This document shows positions 1-8,430 of a stretch of 26,373 nt of DNA, piece by piece. The stretch covers positions 1 through 26,373 of the IMG/VR virus record IMGVR_UViG_3300048445_000053, one strand, 5' to 3'. Origin of the DNA: a virus. The notes below the pieces were generated by a model. It saw only the letters and a program-made list of their open reading frames with translations, ran no database searches and was not told the origin of the DNA. Made by a program: the position numbers and the translations under genes. Every line of letters starts with the position of its first letter. The first letter of the stretch is position 1.

Positions 1-34
1 AGCAGCATACTGGGCTAATAAGGAGAAATGGTAA
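1..34 (+). CDS. 3' end of an upstream gene (frame uncertain)
   Basis: The first bases are probably the end of a gene that begins outside the window. In frame 2 the sequence reads AAYWANKEKW and then a TAA at 32-34 that overlaps the next ATG by one base (TAATG), the junction type used throughout this phage. Frame 1 would instead stop at 16-18 (SSILG) just before the AAGGAG Shine-Dalgarno. The product cannot be identified from so few residues. Confidence 0.35.
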   Translation, partial: AAYWANKEKW

Positions 35-186
35 TGCCTAAAGGATTATACGCAAACATTCATGCTAAACGTAAACGCATTAAAGCAGGTTCTGGTGAAC
101 GTATGAGAAAAGTAGGTAGTCCTGGTGCGCCTACTGCTACAGCGTTTAGAAAGGCTAAAAAAACTGTAAAGAAAAAGGCTAAGTAA
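34..186 (+). CDS. Small lysine-rich protein, 50 aa
   Basis: This 50-residue, very basic protein starts MPKGLYANIHAKRKRIKAGS and ends in a lysine cluster (KKTVKKKAK). The start at 34 is chosen because AAGGAG at 20-25 lies 8 bases upstream; the ATG at 28 would be only 2 bases from it. Similar short basic proteins are common, functionally uncharacterised residents of marine phage structural regions. The charge suggests nucleic-acid or membrane contact, possibly within the virion, but this is inference. Its stop overlaps the next start (TAATG at 184-188). Confidence 0.8.
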   Translation: MPKGLYANIHAKRKRIKAGSGERMRKVGSPGAPTATAFRKAKKTVKKKAK

Positions 187-380
187 TGGAAGATACCAGT
201 CAACAGCTAGGTAGGCTACAGGCTCAGGTAGAGTCTTTACAAAGACAGATGGAAGAACTACGCATAGACGTTAAGTGTATGTCTGATGTTGTTACTAAGT
301 GGAAAGGTGCTGGTGCTTTACTGCTTATACTAGGTGCTTCACTGGGTTGGTTAGTAGATGCTATCGCTAGACGGCTATAA
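186..380 (+). CDS. XhlA-like coiled-coil membrane protein, holin candidate
   Basis: The 64-residue protein has an N-terminal amphipathic coiled coil (about residues 5-35, with LGRLQAQVESLQRQMEELR) followed by one hydrophobic membrane segment (about 42-60, GALLLILGASLGWLVDAI) and a short basic tail (ARRL). This is the architecture of haemolysin XhlA-type phage lysis proteins. It overlaps the previous gene by one base and the following spanin-like gene by 23 bases, which supports a lysis role. A holin or holin-accessory function is inferred; the 52-aa membrane protein at 11999 is a competing holin candidate. Confidence 0.7.
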   Translation: MEDTSQQLGRLQAQVESLQRQMEELRIDVKCMSDVVTKWKGAGALLLILGASLGWLVDAIARRL

Positions 381-783
381 AAAGTACTTGACTTTATTGT
401 CAATATGTGGTATATTCTTTTTACAAGGATGCACCGCTTTGGGTTTAGCTAAAGCTGTATTGCCAGGTAAATCTGGTACTAATGTTAATGCTAATGCTCA
501 GGTAGGAAAAGAGAACACACAGCAGGTAGTAGGTCAACAAGACAACACCAAGATCGAAGGTGAGAATGTTAATGTTAGTCAGAAGGAAAACGACACCAGC
601 ATTAACACATCTAAAGTAGATAGCTTAATACAAAATAATACTAATGTACCGATGTGGTACTTATTGTTGTTGGTATTAGGGTGGTTACTTCCTAGTCCAC
701 AAGAAATATGGAATGGGTTCATCGGATCAATCGAAAGAATAATTCATGGCAAGAAACGTAACATCCATAATAAAGAGACATAA
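358..783 (+). CDS. Lipoprotein with C-terminal TM, probable unimolecular spanin
   Basis: The 141-residue protein begins with a lipoprotein signal peptide (KKYLTLLSICGIFFLQGC, lipobox LQGC with Cys near residue 25). A polar, Asn/Gln-rich middle of about 70 residues follows, then a hydrophobic segment (about 99-113, MWYLLLLVLGWLLP) and a basic tail (HGKKRNIHNKET). An outer-membrane lipid anchor plus an inner-membrane TM in one polypeptide is the defining layout of u-spanins such as T1 gp11 (131 aa), which disrupt the outer membrane in the last step of lysis. The ATG at 358 lies inside the upstream holin-like gene. The topology implies a Gram-negative host. The u-spanin assignment rests on architecture alone. 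Confidence 0.75.
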   Translation: MLSLDGYKKYLTLLSICGIFFLQGCTALGLAKAVLPGKSGTNVNANAQVGKENTQQVVGQQDNTKIEGENVNVSQKENDTSINTSKVDSLIQNNTNVPMWYLLLLVLGWLLPSPQEIWNGFIGSIERIIHGKKRNIHNKET

Positions 784-1102
784 CTTAGATACAAAAGTCG
801 ATATGTATACTGTCCCAGCAAAGAACACTGCTGAGATACATATGATTTATATCTTAGCTACTGCTGGTAATGCAGATGCTGATCTGTATTGGTACGACAG
901 TCACTCAGCAACAGAGTATCCGTTAGCTCATGCTAAAGCATTACAAGCTACTAACGGTGAGTATTTGTTATTAACCGATTTACAAATAGATTTAAAAGAA
1001 AACGACATACTAAGAGTTCAGAATAGTGACACAGCAAGTACAATTACTTACATGGTTAGTATGAATTTAGCACCATCAATTGCAACACAATTTCATTCAT
1101 AG
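746..1102 (+). CDS. Hypothetical small beta-rich protein, possibly virion-associated
   Basis: This 118-residue protein overlaps the spanin-like gene by 38 bases. After a short N-terminal segment (ARNVTSIIKRHNLDTK) the sequence alternates hydrophobic and polar residues, as expected of a beta-sandwich (IHMIYILATAG, LYWYD, YLLLTDLQIDL, ITYMVSMNL). There is no signal peptide or TM. Small beta-sandwich proteins in this part of marine podovirus genomes are often head- or tail-decorating proteins, but I recognise no specific family, so the function is unknown. The SD is weak (GAAAGAA), consistent with translational coupling. Confidence 0.7.
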   Translation: MARNVTSIIKRHNLDTKVDMYTVPAKNTAEIHMIYILATAGNADADLYWYDSHSATEYPLAHAKALQATNGEYLLLTDLQIDLKENDILRVQNSDTASTITYMVSMNLAPSIATQFHS

Positions 1103-1111
1103 GAGATAGAT

Positions 1112-1177
1112 ATGCCAGGATACGGATACGGTAAGCCAATGAAGAAGAAGAAGAAACCAGTAAAGAAAAAGAAGTAA
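1112..1177 (+). CDS. Lysine-rich 21-aa peptide
   Basis: A 21-codon reading frame begins MPGYGYGKPM and continues almost entirely as lysine, with one proline in the run. A strong AGGAGA at 1101-1106 sits 5 bases upstream of the ATG, which is why it is called despite its size. It lies between the beta-rich protein and the tail adaptor. Together with the 50-aa protein at 34 it forms a pair of polycationic mini-proteins next to virion genes. The function is unknown; DNA or RNA binding is only a charge-based guess. Confidence 0.6.
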   Translation: MPGYGYGKPMKKKKKPVKKKK

Positions 1178-1211
1178 TACCTAATAGCAAGAAAACCAAA
1201 AGGTTTAGATA

Positions 1212-1859
1212 ATGAACTACTTAGATTTAGTTAATGATGTACTAATAAGACTTAGAGAAGATGAGGTAACTGCTACAACAGATACTCCGTATTCTAAACT
1301 TATTGGTAAGTTTGTTAATGACGCTAAAAGAACAGTAGAAGATGCGTATCAATGGAATGCTTTGTCTGAAACATTAACAGTAACTACTGCTAATGATTTG
1401 TTTAACTATGTCATGACAGGATCAGGTCAACGATTCAAAGTGATTGATGTTATAAATAGTGAAGATAATTTTTTCTTAGAGTATATGCCTTTTAGTCAGA
1501 TGAACAATTTGTTTCTTAATCAGACACCACAAAAAGGTTCTCCTTATTACTATAACTTTAACGGTGTAGACGTTAACAACGATACACAAGTTGATATCTT
1601 TCCTATTCCTGATGGTGTTTATAACGTGTTCTTTAACATCTATAAACCACAAGCATCATTAAGTGCTGGTGCAGATCGGTTAGTTGTGCCTTCTGAACCT
1701 GTTCTTAAATATGCTTATGCAATGGCTGTAGCAGAACGTGGTGAGGATGGTGGACTAGCAGCACAAGAAGCTACTGCACTAGCTGATTTATCTTTAGCGG
1801 ATCATATAGCTATTGAGAATGGTAGATACAGTGACGAATATGTTTGGCATCAAGTCTAA
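1212..1859 (+). CDS. Head-to-tail adaptor (T7 gp11-like)
   Basis: The 215-residue protein is mostly helical at both ends. The N-terminus (NYLDLVNDVLIRLREDEV, then KLIGKFVNDAKRTVEDAYQW) and the C-terminal helices (PVLKYAYAMAVAERGEDGG) match the general plan of podovirus adaptor proteins (T7 gp11, P22 gp4; T7 gp11 is 196 aa), which form a dodecameric ring between portal and nozzle. The closest resemblance from memory is to marine podovirus tail tubular A-like proteins. The AAAAGG motif 8 bases upstream supports the start. Its stop overlaps the nozzle gene start (TAATG), and that adaptor-nozzle order is typical. Confidence 0.7.
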   Translation: MNYLDLVNDVLIRLREDEVTATTDTPYSKLIGKFVNDAKRTVEDAYQWNALSETLTVTTANDLFNYVMTGSGQRFKVIDVINSEDNFFLEYMPFSQMNNLFLNQTPQKGSPYYYNFNGVDVNNDTQVDIFPIPDGVYNVFFNIYKPQASLSAGADRLVVPSEPVLKYAYAMAVAERGEDGGLAAQEATALADLSLADHIAIENGRYSDEYVWHQV

Positions 1860-3478
1860 TGGCTGGAAGATTACAATCATCGACAATATCAGCACCAGGT
1901 TTTCTTGGTGTTAATACACAAGAGAGTAGTGTTGATCTTGCATCAGGCTACGCATTAGAAGCATACAACTGTGTTATAGATAAGTTTGGTCGTATAGGTG
2001 CTAGACGAGGTTGGCAGAAAGTAAACAGTTCTACTAACTCTGATCTATTGACAAACGACATTGAGTTTATTTATAACATACCTGAGACAGATGTAACACT
2101 ATGTGCTGGTAATAATTTAATACTGTCAAGAGCTAGTGGTGCAAGTACATTAGTTACTGAAGTAAGTACTACAGTAGCTGACGCAGCAGGAACAAGTACA
2201 ACAGCATACAGCATCACAGGTAATAACTGGATGGGTGCTAGTATTGTATTCGGTGAAGGACCAGATATTAGTCCTCATGCTTACTTAGCACAAGCAGGTC
2301 ATTTGCCTTTGGTCTATCACAAACTAGGAGCTAGTCATGCACACACAGGTGCTTACGGTTTTAATTTACTTAGTGACGCTGGCTCAGTACCTACCACCTA
2401 TGCTTCTGCTAGTGATTTTAAGCCTAATGTAGTTATAGGAGCTTATGGTAGAACATGGTGGGCTGACATTGTTAACGATAAACAGACACTTTACTTTAGT
2501 GCATTACTAGACGGTACTAACTTAGCAACAGGTGACTCAGGTTATTTGTCATTGATTGATGTGTTTCCTAATGGAGACGAGATAGTAGGACTAGCAGCAC
2601 ACAACGGTTTTTTAATTATATTTGGTAGAAGAAACATTGCTATTTATGCTAACCCTATTGATGTAACAAGATTAGAGTTAGTTGACTTAGTAGCTAACGT
2701 AGGTTGTATTGCTAGAGATAGTATTGTCAACACAGGTACGGATGTTATGTTTTTGTCTGACACAGGCGTAAGAAGTATTGCTCGTGTTATTCAGGAAAAG
2801 TCAGCACCTATTAATGACATATCGTTTAATGTTAGAGATGAGTTAGTTGCATTTGCAGAAGCAGAAACTAATAAGATAAAGATTAAAGCAGCTTACTATC
2901 CTAAAGATGCTTTTTATATTTTAACACTACCAACATCTAAGTATGTATTTTGTTTTGATCTACGAGGTAGACTACAGAATGGTGCAGCAAGGGTTACTAT
3001 CTGGGATAGCATTGAACCCACCGCCTTACATGTCACTTATACAGGCGATCTTCTCATAGGTAAAGAAGGTTACTTAGGTAAATACTTTGGGTTCTTAGAT
3101 GACACAGCTATTTATAGATTACGTTACTACACTAACTACTTTGACTTAGGTAACCCAACAACTATGAAGTTCTTAAAGAAAGGTAACTTTGTAGTGGTAG
3201 GTGGAGTAGGACAAGACGTAGCGTTGAAGTATGGTTTTGATTACATTAACTCATATCGATCAATAACCAAACAATTGCGTACTGGTTCTGTTTATGAATA
3301 CAACATTGGTGAGTATGCTATTGCAGAGTTTTCTAGTGGTTTAGTATTAGAAGAAGTTAACAGTAACTTAGGTGGCTCAGGTTCTATTATGCAATTAGGG
3401 TTTGAAGCAGACATTAATTCTGCACCTTTGTCAATACAAAAGATAGATATTTATGTTAAAGCAGGTAAAACAATTTAA
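1859..3478 (+). CDS. Tail nozzle protein (T7 gp12 / P22 gp10-like)
   Basis: I choose the ATG at 1859, which overlaps the preceding stop as TAATG and gives a 539-residue protein starting MAGRLQSSTISAPGF; an in-frame start at 1844 is possible. The N-terminal segment APGFLGVNTQESSVDLASGY, followed by NCVIDKFGRIGARRGW, is typical of podovirus nozzle or packaged-DNA-stabilising proteins. The rest is beta-rich with recurrent Gly-Asp turns, consistent with a beta-propeller. It would form the hexameric nozzle below the adaptor. T7 gp12 is longer (794 aa) and P22 gp10 shorter (472 aa). Fold assignment is by context and N-terminal motif. Confidence 0.7.
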   Translation: MAGRLQSSTISAPGFLGVNTQESSVDLASGYALEAYNCVIDKFGRIGARRGWQKVNSSTNSDLLTNDIEFIYNIPETDVTLCAGNNLILSRASGASTLVTEVSTTVADAAGTSTTAYSITGNNWMGASIVFGEGPDISPHAYLAQAGHLPLVYHKLGASHAHTGAYGFNLLSDAGSVPTTYASASDFKPNVVIGAYGRTWWADIVNDKQTLYFSALLDGTNLATGDSGYLSLIDVFPNGDEIVGLAAHNGFLIIFGRRNIAIYANPIDVTRLELVDLVANVGCIARDSIVNTGTDVMFLSDTGVRSIARVIQEKSAPINDISFNVRDELVAFAEAETNKIKIKAAYYPKDAFYILTLPTSKYVFCFDLRGRLQNGAARVTIWDSIEPTALHVTYTGDLLIGKEGYLGKYFGFLDDTAIYRLRYYTNYFDLGNPTTMKFLKKGNFVVVGGVGQDVALKYGFDYINSYRSITKQLRTGSVYEYNIGEYAIAEFSSGLVLEEVNSNLGGSGSIMQLGFEADINSAPLSIQKIDIYVKAGKTI

Positions 3479-3486
3479 GGACAAGT

Positions 3487-4239
3487 ATGAGTGATTATAC
3501 AAAAGCAACTAACTTCACGTTAAAAGATGGATTAACTACAGGTGATCCTCAGAAGATTATTAAAGGTTCTGAGATAGATGCAGAGTATAACGCTATTGCG
3601 TCTGCTGTTTCATCTAAGGCTGATCTAAATAGTCCTACGTTTACAGGTACACCATCAGCACCTACAGCATCTACAGGAACATCTAGTACACAAGTAGCTA
3701 CAACAGCGTTTGTGCAGTCAGCTTTAGTTGGTGCGTATCCTGTTGGTTCTATTTACATGAACGCTACTGTAGCTACTAATCCTGCTACCTTGTTAGGTTT
3801 TGGTACTTGGGTAGCGTTTGGTGCAGGTAAAGTTCCAGTAGGTATAGATACTGGTGACTCAGACTTTAATACTGTAGGAGGAACTGGTGGTAGTAAAACA
3901 AATAGTGTTTCAGTAACTACTTCAGGTACTTCTGGGTCTACTGCACTTACAGAAGCTCAGATGCCAAAACACTATCACAAAATGCGAGGACCAACATTTA
4001 CTACTGGTTATCCTCAAGGAAGTTCAGGATCAAGTGGTATTTATTTTGGTGGAAGTCCTGACGATAGTGGTCATTTATATGGCACTTACTCGACAGGTGG
4101 TGGAGCTACTTCTGCAGGTTATGAAACAGGAACAGGTAATGGTGACGGTCATACTCACAGTATTTCTTCTTCAGGAACTGGTACAGCAGATGTAGTCCAA
4201 CCGTACATCGTAGTTTATATGTGGAAGCGTACAGCTTAA
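3487..4239 (+). CDS. Short tail fibre / receptor-binding collar protein
   Basis: The 250-residue protein has an N-terminal virion-attachment region (about 1-50, with KIIKGSEIDAEYNAIASAV). A repeat-like stalk follows (about 49-80, SPTFTGTPSAPTAS... TTAFVQSAL) and then a C-terminal collar domain starting YPVGSIYMNAT. The C-terminal half carries His motifs (MPKHYHKM and HTHS) resembling the His-x-His metal sites of T4 gp12-type fibre tips, and ends VVQPYIVVYMWKRTA, the standard end of tail-collar domains. It probably trimerises and contacts the host surface. AAGGACA lies 7 bases before the ATG. Gly/Ser-rich variable loops at about 170-215 are the likely specificity region. Confidence 0.85.
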   Translation: MSDYTKATNFTLKDGLTTGDPQKIIKGSEIDAEYNAIASAVSSKADLNSPTFTGTPSAPTASTGTSSTQVATTAFVQSALVGAYPVGSIYMNATVATNPATLLGFGTWVAFGAGKVPVGIDTGDSDFNTVGGTGGSKTNSVSVTTSGTSGSTALTEAQMPKHYHKMRGPTFTTGYPQGSSGSSGIYFGGSPDDSGHLYGTYSTGGGATSAGYETGTGNGDGHTHSISSSGTGTADVVQPYIVVYMWKRTA

Positions 4240-4532
4240 TGACAGAAGAGGATATCGAAAGGTATTTAAAAAAGTCAAAAGACAAAGACATAGAGACTGA
4301 TAATCTAATAGAGAACGAACATGGTTTTATGTCTTGGACAACGTGGGAAGATTACTTAGTAGCTATTCAAGTTTATGGTGATGGTAATTATTGGAATCAA
4401 CAGTTAGATAATTTAGCTAAAGAATTGGGATATGAAAAGATTATGATGGCTACTAAAAGAAACTACAAAGGTTTTGAAAGAAAGTTTGGGTTTAAACTAA
4501 CAGGGTATGTATTAGAGAGAAGGGTACAGTAA
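4239..4532 (+). CDS. Truncated GNAT-like protein (possible T7 gp13 counterpart)
   Basis: Starting at the TAATG overlap (ATG 4239) this gives 97 residues. The C-terminal half (LDNLAKELGYEKIMMATKRN, then GFERKFGFKLTGYVLERRV) has the shape of the last helix and strands of GNAT acyltransferases. The N-terminal half lacks a recognisable acetyl-CoA-binding loop, so catalysis is doubtful. In T7, gp13 lies in the equivalent position between tail and ejection-protein genes and is needed for virion assembly. An assembly role by analogy is inference. It overlaps both neighbours by one base. Confidence 0.6.
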   Translation: MTEEDIERYLKKSKDKDIETDNLIENEHGFMSWTTWEDYLVAIQVYGDGNYWNQQLDNLAKELGYEKIMMATKRNYKGFERKFGFKLTGYVLERRVQ

Positions 4533-5620
4533 TGGGCAAAAGCGTTAAAGGTTTACTTGGTGCTGCAGCTCCTGCGATAGGGACAGCATTAGGCGGTCCT
4601 ATTGGAGGAGCTATAGGTTCTGCTGTTGGTGGAGCTATTGCTGGTAATCAAATATCAGGTGCTGTCAATAGAGCAGGTAGTCAATACGCTGGTCAATTAG
4701 ACAGATATGGTCGAATGGGTATGTTTAGACCTGTTGGCGTTAAAACTTATTTTGGAGAATCTAAGTTTGATGTAGACCCGACTACTGGACAACTTAAGTC
4801 TGCTTCATATGACGCTTCTCCTGAAGTATTAGCTAGACAACAGCAACTAGGTTCTTTAATGGGAACGAGTCTTGGACAAGCTGAACGCGCTGCTGCCCTA
4901 CAGCCACAGTTTGAACGAGCAGGTGGTGGTCTTTTAAACTTAGGTGAGAGTTATCTTGCACAAACTCCTGAACAGCTTAGACAGCGTTATATGCAACAAC
5001 AGATGGATGTCTTACGCCCTTATGACATTGAAGAAGAACAACGTCTTGCATCAAGTGTGTTTGGTCGTGGTCGAGGAGGGCTAAGTGTTGGTACTGGTGG
5101 ACAACCAGAACTACAGGCGTTATCAGAATCTCGTAGGCGTAGAGATTTACAGTTAGCTGCACAAGCTGAACAGGCTTCACAACAGCAGTTAGGTTTTGGT
5201 GCAGGTTTATTAGGTCAGGGAGCAGGAGTATTAACATCAGGCTACCAGACTCAAGCAGGTGCATTAGCTCCGTTCCAAGCTCAGTTCCAGACACAACGTG
5301 ATTTAGAAACTGCTGCACAACAACCATTACAACTTGGATCTACATTAGGTCAAGCTGCAATGGGTGGCGGTCAGTTTGCTGCTGGTCTAGGCGCACAAGG
5401 AGCGTTAGGACAATTACAAGCAGGTCAAGCAGGTGAGGCAGCACGTTATAACATTATGCGTGGATTAATGGAAAGTCCTACTGTACAGCAAGGAGCTAAA
5501 CAGGGAGCAGGAATGTTAGGTGACTTCTTTGGGAATATTTTTAGACCTGGTGGTGGTATTGGTGGCGGTATGACCGGCAGCAGTATAGGTGTTGATTTAG
5601 GTATGAGGAGGAGAGACTAA
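4532..5620 (+). CDS. Glycine-rich internal virion / ejection protein
   Basis: The 362-residue protein starts with a Gly/Ala-rich hydrophobic stretch (about residues 7-42, GLLGAAAPAIGTALGGPIGG and onward) typical of ejection proteins that insert into the host envelope. The middle is Gln/Arg-rich and helical (about 95-240), and the C-terminus is again Gly-rich (GMLGDFFGNIFRPGGG). Its position after the tail genes and before larger internal proteins corresponds to T7 gp14. Start and stop both overlap neighbours (TAATG). No enzymatic motif is visible. Confidence 0.65.
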   Translation: MGKSVKGLLGAAAPAIGTALGGPIGGAIGSAVGGAIAGNQISGAVNRAGSQYAGQLDRYGRMGMFRPVGVKTYFGESKFDVDPTTGQLKSASYDASPEVLARQQQLGSLMGTSLGQAERAAALQPQFERAGGGLLNLGESYLAQTPEQLRQRYMQQQMDVLRPYDIEEEQRLASSVFGRGRGGLSVGTGGQPELQALSESRRRRDLQLAAQAEQASQQQLGFGAGLLGQGAGVLTSGYQTQAGALAPFQAQFQTQRDLETAAQQPLQLGSTLGQAAMGGGQFAAGLGAQGALGQLQAGQAGEAARYNIMRGLMESPTVQQGAKQGAGMLGDFFGNIFRPGGGIGGGMTGSSIGVDLGMRRRD

Positions 5621-6699
5621 TGGCAACAGTCGCATCGTTATTTGGTCCTTCAGCAGAAGAAATTGTTTTTGCTAGAAAGAAAGAAGAAGAGGACGCAGCA
5701 AGACAAAAATACTTAGCTAGACTACAAGGTGCTGGTCAGGGTCTTGGTCCTTTTGCGTGGGCAGCTAGGGCTGGAGTGGACGTAGGAGAAACTTTAAGAA
5801 CTGCTGGTGGTATGTTCGGAGAGCAGATAGAAGATCCTCTTATTAAAAAGTACAACCGTATCAATCAGATTCTTGTCGAAGAAGGCGGTGACTTAAACGA
5901 TCCAGAAGCACTTAAAAGGGTAGCTGATAAGTTACAAGCTGAAGGCTATACTAACGAAGCTGTTCGTCTCTATGATCGTTCAAGTGCTTTATCTACTGCT
6001 GCTCGTCAACTTGATATTGAAGAAGGTAAAATGACGCAGTTAACAACAGCTTATGTTGACAAAGACGGTAATCCTGTGATGGTTAATAAAAACACAGCAC
6101 AGTTTTTTACTCCTGATGGTACTCCTATACCAGCAGATGAGGTTATACCAAAAACAACTTGGGACGATGTAACACTAAGACGTATGGCAGTTGAAAAAAT
6201 TGAAGGCAAAAAAGCAGCACAGGATCCTAATAGTTGGCAACCTGTAGGTCTTTACACCGAAGATGGTACTAATTTAATTCAAGGTGGTCCAACAGGATTT
6301 CAAGCTGCTTTAGAAGAAAGATTACAGCAAGAGCAAGAAGCACGAGATAAAGAAATAAGAAACAGAGAAGGTGTTCCTGATATTTATGATGATACTGCAA
6401 CAGACGTAGAAGAAATAAGAAGACGAGAAGCAGAAGCTGGGCGAGAAGGTGACTCTATTGGTGTTATTGCAGAATCGGCTGGAAATGAGTTTGGAGGAGC
6501 TTTATATGGTGGAATAACTGATCCAAGTTATCAACCTCCTAATAATATAGGTAGATCAGAAAGGTCTTTAACTCCTCGCACGCCAAGGTATACACTTGAT
6601 CAAGGAATAACTCCAGGAATGTTATTCGATCCTAGAAGAATGAATGAGGAAGATATAGTTGTACCACCTTGGGATATTCGTTATCAAAATAGATTTTAA
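5620..6699 (+). CDS. Internal virion protein, function unknown
   Basis: The 359-residue protein begins MATVASLFGPSAEEIVFARK, an opening I associate with internal proteins of marine podoviruses. The N-terminal 130 residues are charged and helical (KKEEEDAARQKYLARLQ, LADKLQAEGYTNEAVRLYD-like repeats); the remainder is low-complexity and rich in Asp, Glu and Pro. There is no signal peptide and no clear TM, apart from a small Gly-rich segment near 35-60. It is presumably packaged in the capsid and ejected with the DNA, as its neighbours would be. The family is unassigned. Confidence 0.6.
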   Translation: MATVASLFGPSAEEIVFARKKEEEDAARQKYLARLQGAGQGLGPFAWAARAGVDVGETLRTAGGMFGEQIEDPLIKKYNRINQILVEEGGDLNDPEALKRVADKLQAEGYTNEAVRLYDRSSALSTAARQLDIEEGKMTQLTTAYVDKDGNPVMVNKNTAQFFTPDGTPIPADEVIPKTTWDDVTLRRMAVEKIEGKKAAQDPNSWQPVGLYTEDGTNLIQGGPTGFQAALEERLQQEQEARDKEIRNREGVPDIYDDTATDVEEIRRREAEAGREGDSIGVIAESAGNEFGGALYGGITDPSYQPPNNIGRSERSLTPRTPRYTLDQGITPGMLFDPRRMNEEDIVVPPWDIRYQNRF

Positions 6700-6708
6700 G
6701 GGTTATCA

Positions 6709-8430
6709 ATGGCTTTAAGTGATATAGACAAACTAGCTAAAAGCGACCAAGAAGAAGCTAGAAAAGCTTTACAAACAGGAGATTGGAGTAAGGTATCTAC
6801 TGCTGCTATGCGTGTCTTAGGTGATGTACCTTATGATACTAGCGATGTTATATCAACACAGTTTGGAAGAGGAGCTACTTCTACTATAAGAGGTATAGCT
6901 GATCTGTTTGGTGCGGATATTACCGATGACGTAGAAGAAGAAAAGAAATCAAGAGCAATGTTTGAAACTAATCCTGCTGCCTCTTGGACTTCTTACATTG
7001 GTGGTAGTGTTCTCGATCCTGTTAATCTAGTACCACTTGCAAGAGTTAAGACAGCAGGTGAGGCTTTTTTAAAACTAGGGGCTTTTGGCGGTATTACTGG
7101 TTTTGTTGAGCCTGTTTACGATGAGTATGAAGATAGTCGCTTAACTAACGCAGCATTTGGTGCAGGTACTTTAGGTTTATTTGGTGCTGGTGTCACTGGT
7201 TTAGTTAATAAGATTGCAGGTAAATCCGCTAAAGAAGTAGAAGAGGCTTTAACATCTCAAGCTCAAGATAGTTTGAATGCTGCGACAACTACACCTAGTA
7301 TGGTTGGTCCTAAGCCTAGATTAAAAAGTGGTCCTGCTACAGTAAGAGAACCTGGAGTAACACCACAAGCTGCTGGTTTAACTCCAGAAGATACGTTTGG
7401 TGTTCCCACTACTCCTGATGAAGTATTAGATGTTGCTTTTAGTCCACCTAAATTTAACAGGACTCATGGCAAACCTACACCAGGTTTTCAAAATAAAGGA
7501 CCAGTCGATTTTGAATCTGATTTAGATAAAGCTCTTTATATTATAGGTAAAGAAGGCGAACGTTCTGCTGCTGATGCTAAATTTTTAGATTTTGTAATGA
7601 AAAATACAGGACTAGATGAAGCAGGAGCAAGAGCAGAAGGTAGAAAAATTGCAAAGGTAGTGGCTCAAGAATTAAAAGATGTTGCTAGTTCTTCTGAAAA
7701 AAGAATACCTACTACTTGGAAACCTGATACATCTAGATTACCTAAGCCTAGTTTAACGTCAGTACAACAAGCTGCAGCTAATGTTAAAAATTTAAAAGAA
7801 GCTCCTAAGTTATCATCCAAATTGTTTGATGAACCTATTGTTCATGACAACTCTAAACTAGTGTTTAGTTCTGATATAGATAAAGCTGCTGTTGCGGTTA
7901 AAAAGAACAACGTCAATAAAAAAGAGTATTTAGATTATGTTAAGAATACGTTTGGCATTAACGAACAGCAAGCTAAAAAGATTATTGACGAAATATCTTT
8001 TGAGGTCTTACAAAAGTTAAATAAAACTAAAGCAACTGAAGGTAAGCTCGGAGCTTCAACTTCAGTACCTATTTCTAAAACTGTAGACAACATTGTAAAC
8101 CCTGTCTTTAAACACATGGACGATGAGTCAAGATACATTTATAATTATAGTAAGTCTATAACTAGTCCTGACGGTAAACCTAGAGTTAAGATGGATGAAG
8201 GATTTCAAAAGTTTACTACAAAGATGCGTCAAATATTTCCTGATATAAAGGTTAACGAAGCTATTGCAACTGCTCAAGGTTATCAAAGGTTAATGGATAA
8301 TCTTAAACTAGAAAAAGGTGCTAAGTTTACGTCAACTAATATTAGAGACTTTGCTGCTAACAGAGAAGCTAACTTAGATGCTTTCATTGCGTCAGTTAAA
8401 CGAGGTGATATGGATGGGTGCTGGTCATGA
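6709..8430 (+). CDS. Large internal virion protein, segment 1
   Basis: The 573-residue protein is preceded by TAAGGG 8 bases before the ATG. It has an amphipathic, Gly-rich hydrophobic zone at about residues 90-165 (SWTSYIGGSVLDPVNLVPLA; AFGAGTLGLFGAGVTGLV) that could enter membranes. A Pro-rich linker (about 190-265) and long charged helices to the end follow. The C-terminus (NIRDFAANREANLDAFIASVKRG) looks like the middle of a longer helical protein rather than a natural domain end. Its TGA overlaps the next start as ATGA (8427-8430). It is probably the first part of a gp15/gp16-like ejection apparatus divided among three genes. Confidence 0.6.
   Translation: MALSDIDKLAKSDQEEARKALQTGDWSKVSTAAMRVLGDVPYDTSDVISTQFGRGATSTIRGIADLFGADITDDVEEEKKSRAMFETNPAASWTSYIGGSVLDPVNLVPLARVKTAGEAFLKLGAFGGITGFVEPVYDEYEDSRLTNAAFGAGTLGLFGAGVTGLVNKIAGKSAKEVEEALTSQAQDSLNAATTTPSMVGPKPRLKSGPATVREPGVTPQAAGLTPEDTFGVPTTPDEVLDVAFSPPKFNRTHGKPTPGFQNKGPVDFESDLDKALYIIGKEGERSAADAKFLDFVMKNTGLDEAGARAEGRKIAKVVAQELKDVASSSEKRIPTTWKPDTSRLPKPSLTSVQQAAANVKNLKEAPKLSSKLFDEPIVHDNSKLVFSSDIDKAAVAVKKNNVNKKEYLDYVKNTFGINEQQAKKIIDEISFEVLQKLNKTKATEGKLGASTSVPISKTVDNIVNPVFKHMDDESRYIYNYSKSITSPDGKPRVKMDEGFQKFTTKMRQIFPDIKVNEAIATAQGYQRLMDNLKLEKGAKFTSTNIRDFAANREANLDAFIASVKRGDMDGCWS

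Noticed and set aside
1193-1206. Small hairpin AAACC-AAAA-GGTTT overlapping the SD of the tail adaptor gene
   Set aside because: It has only a 5-bp AT-rich stem, with the SD partly in the loop; too weak to call a regulator or terminator.
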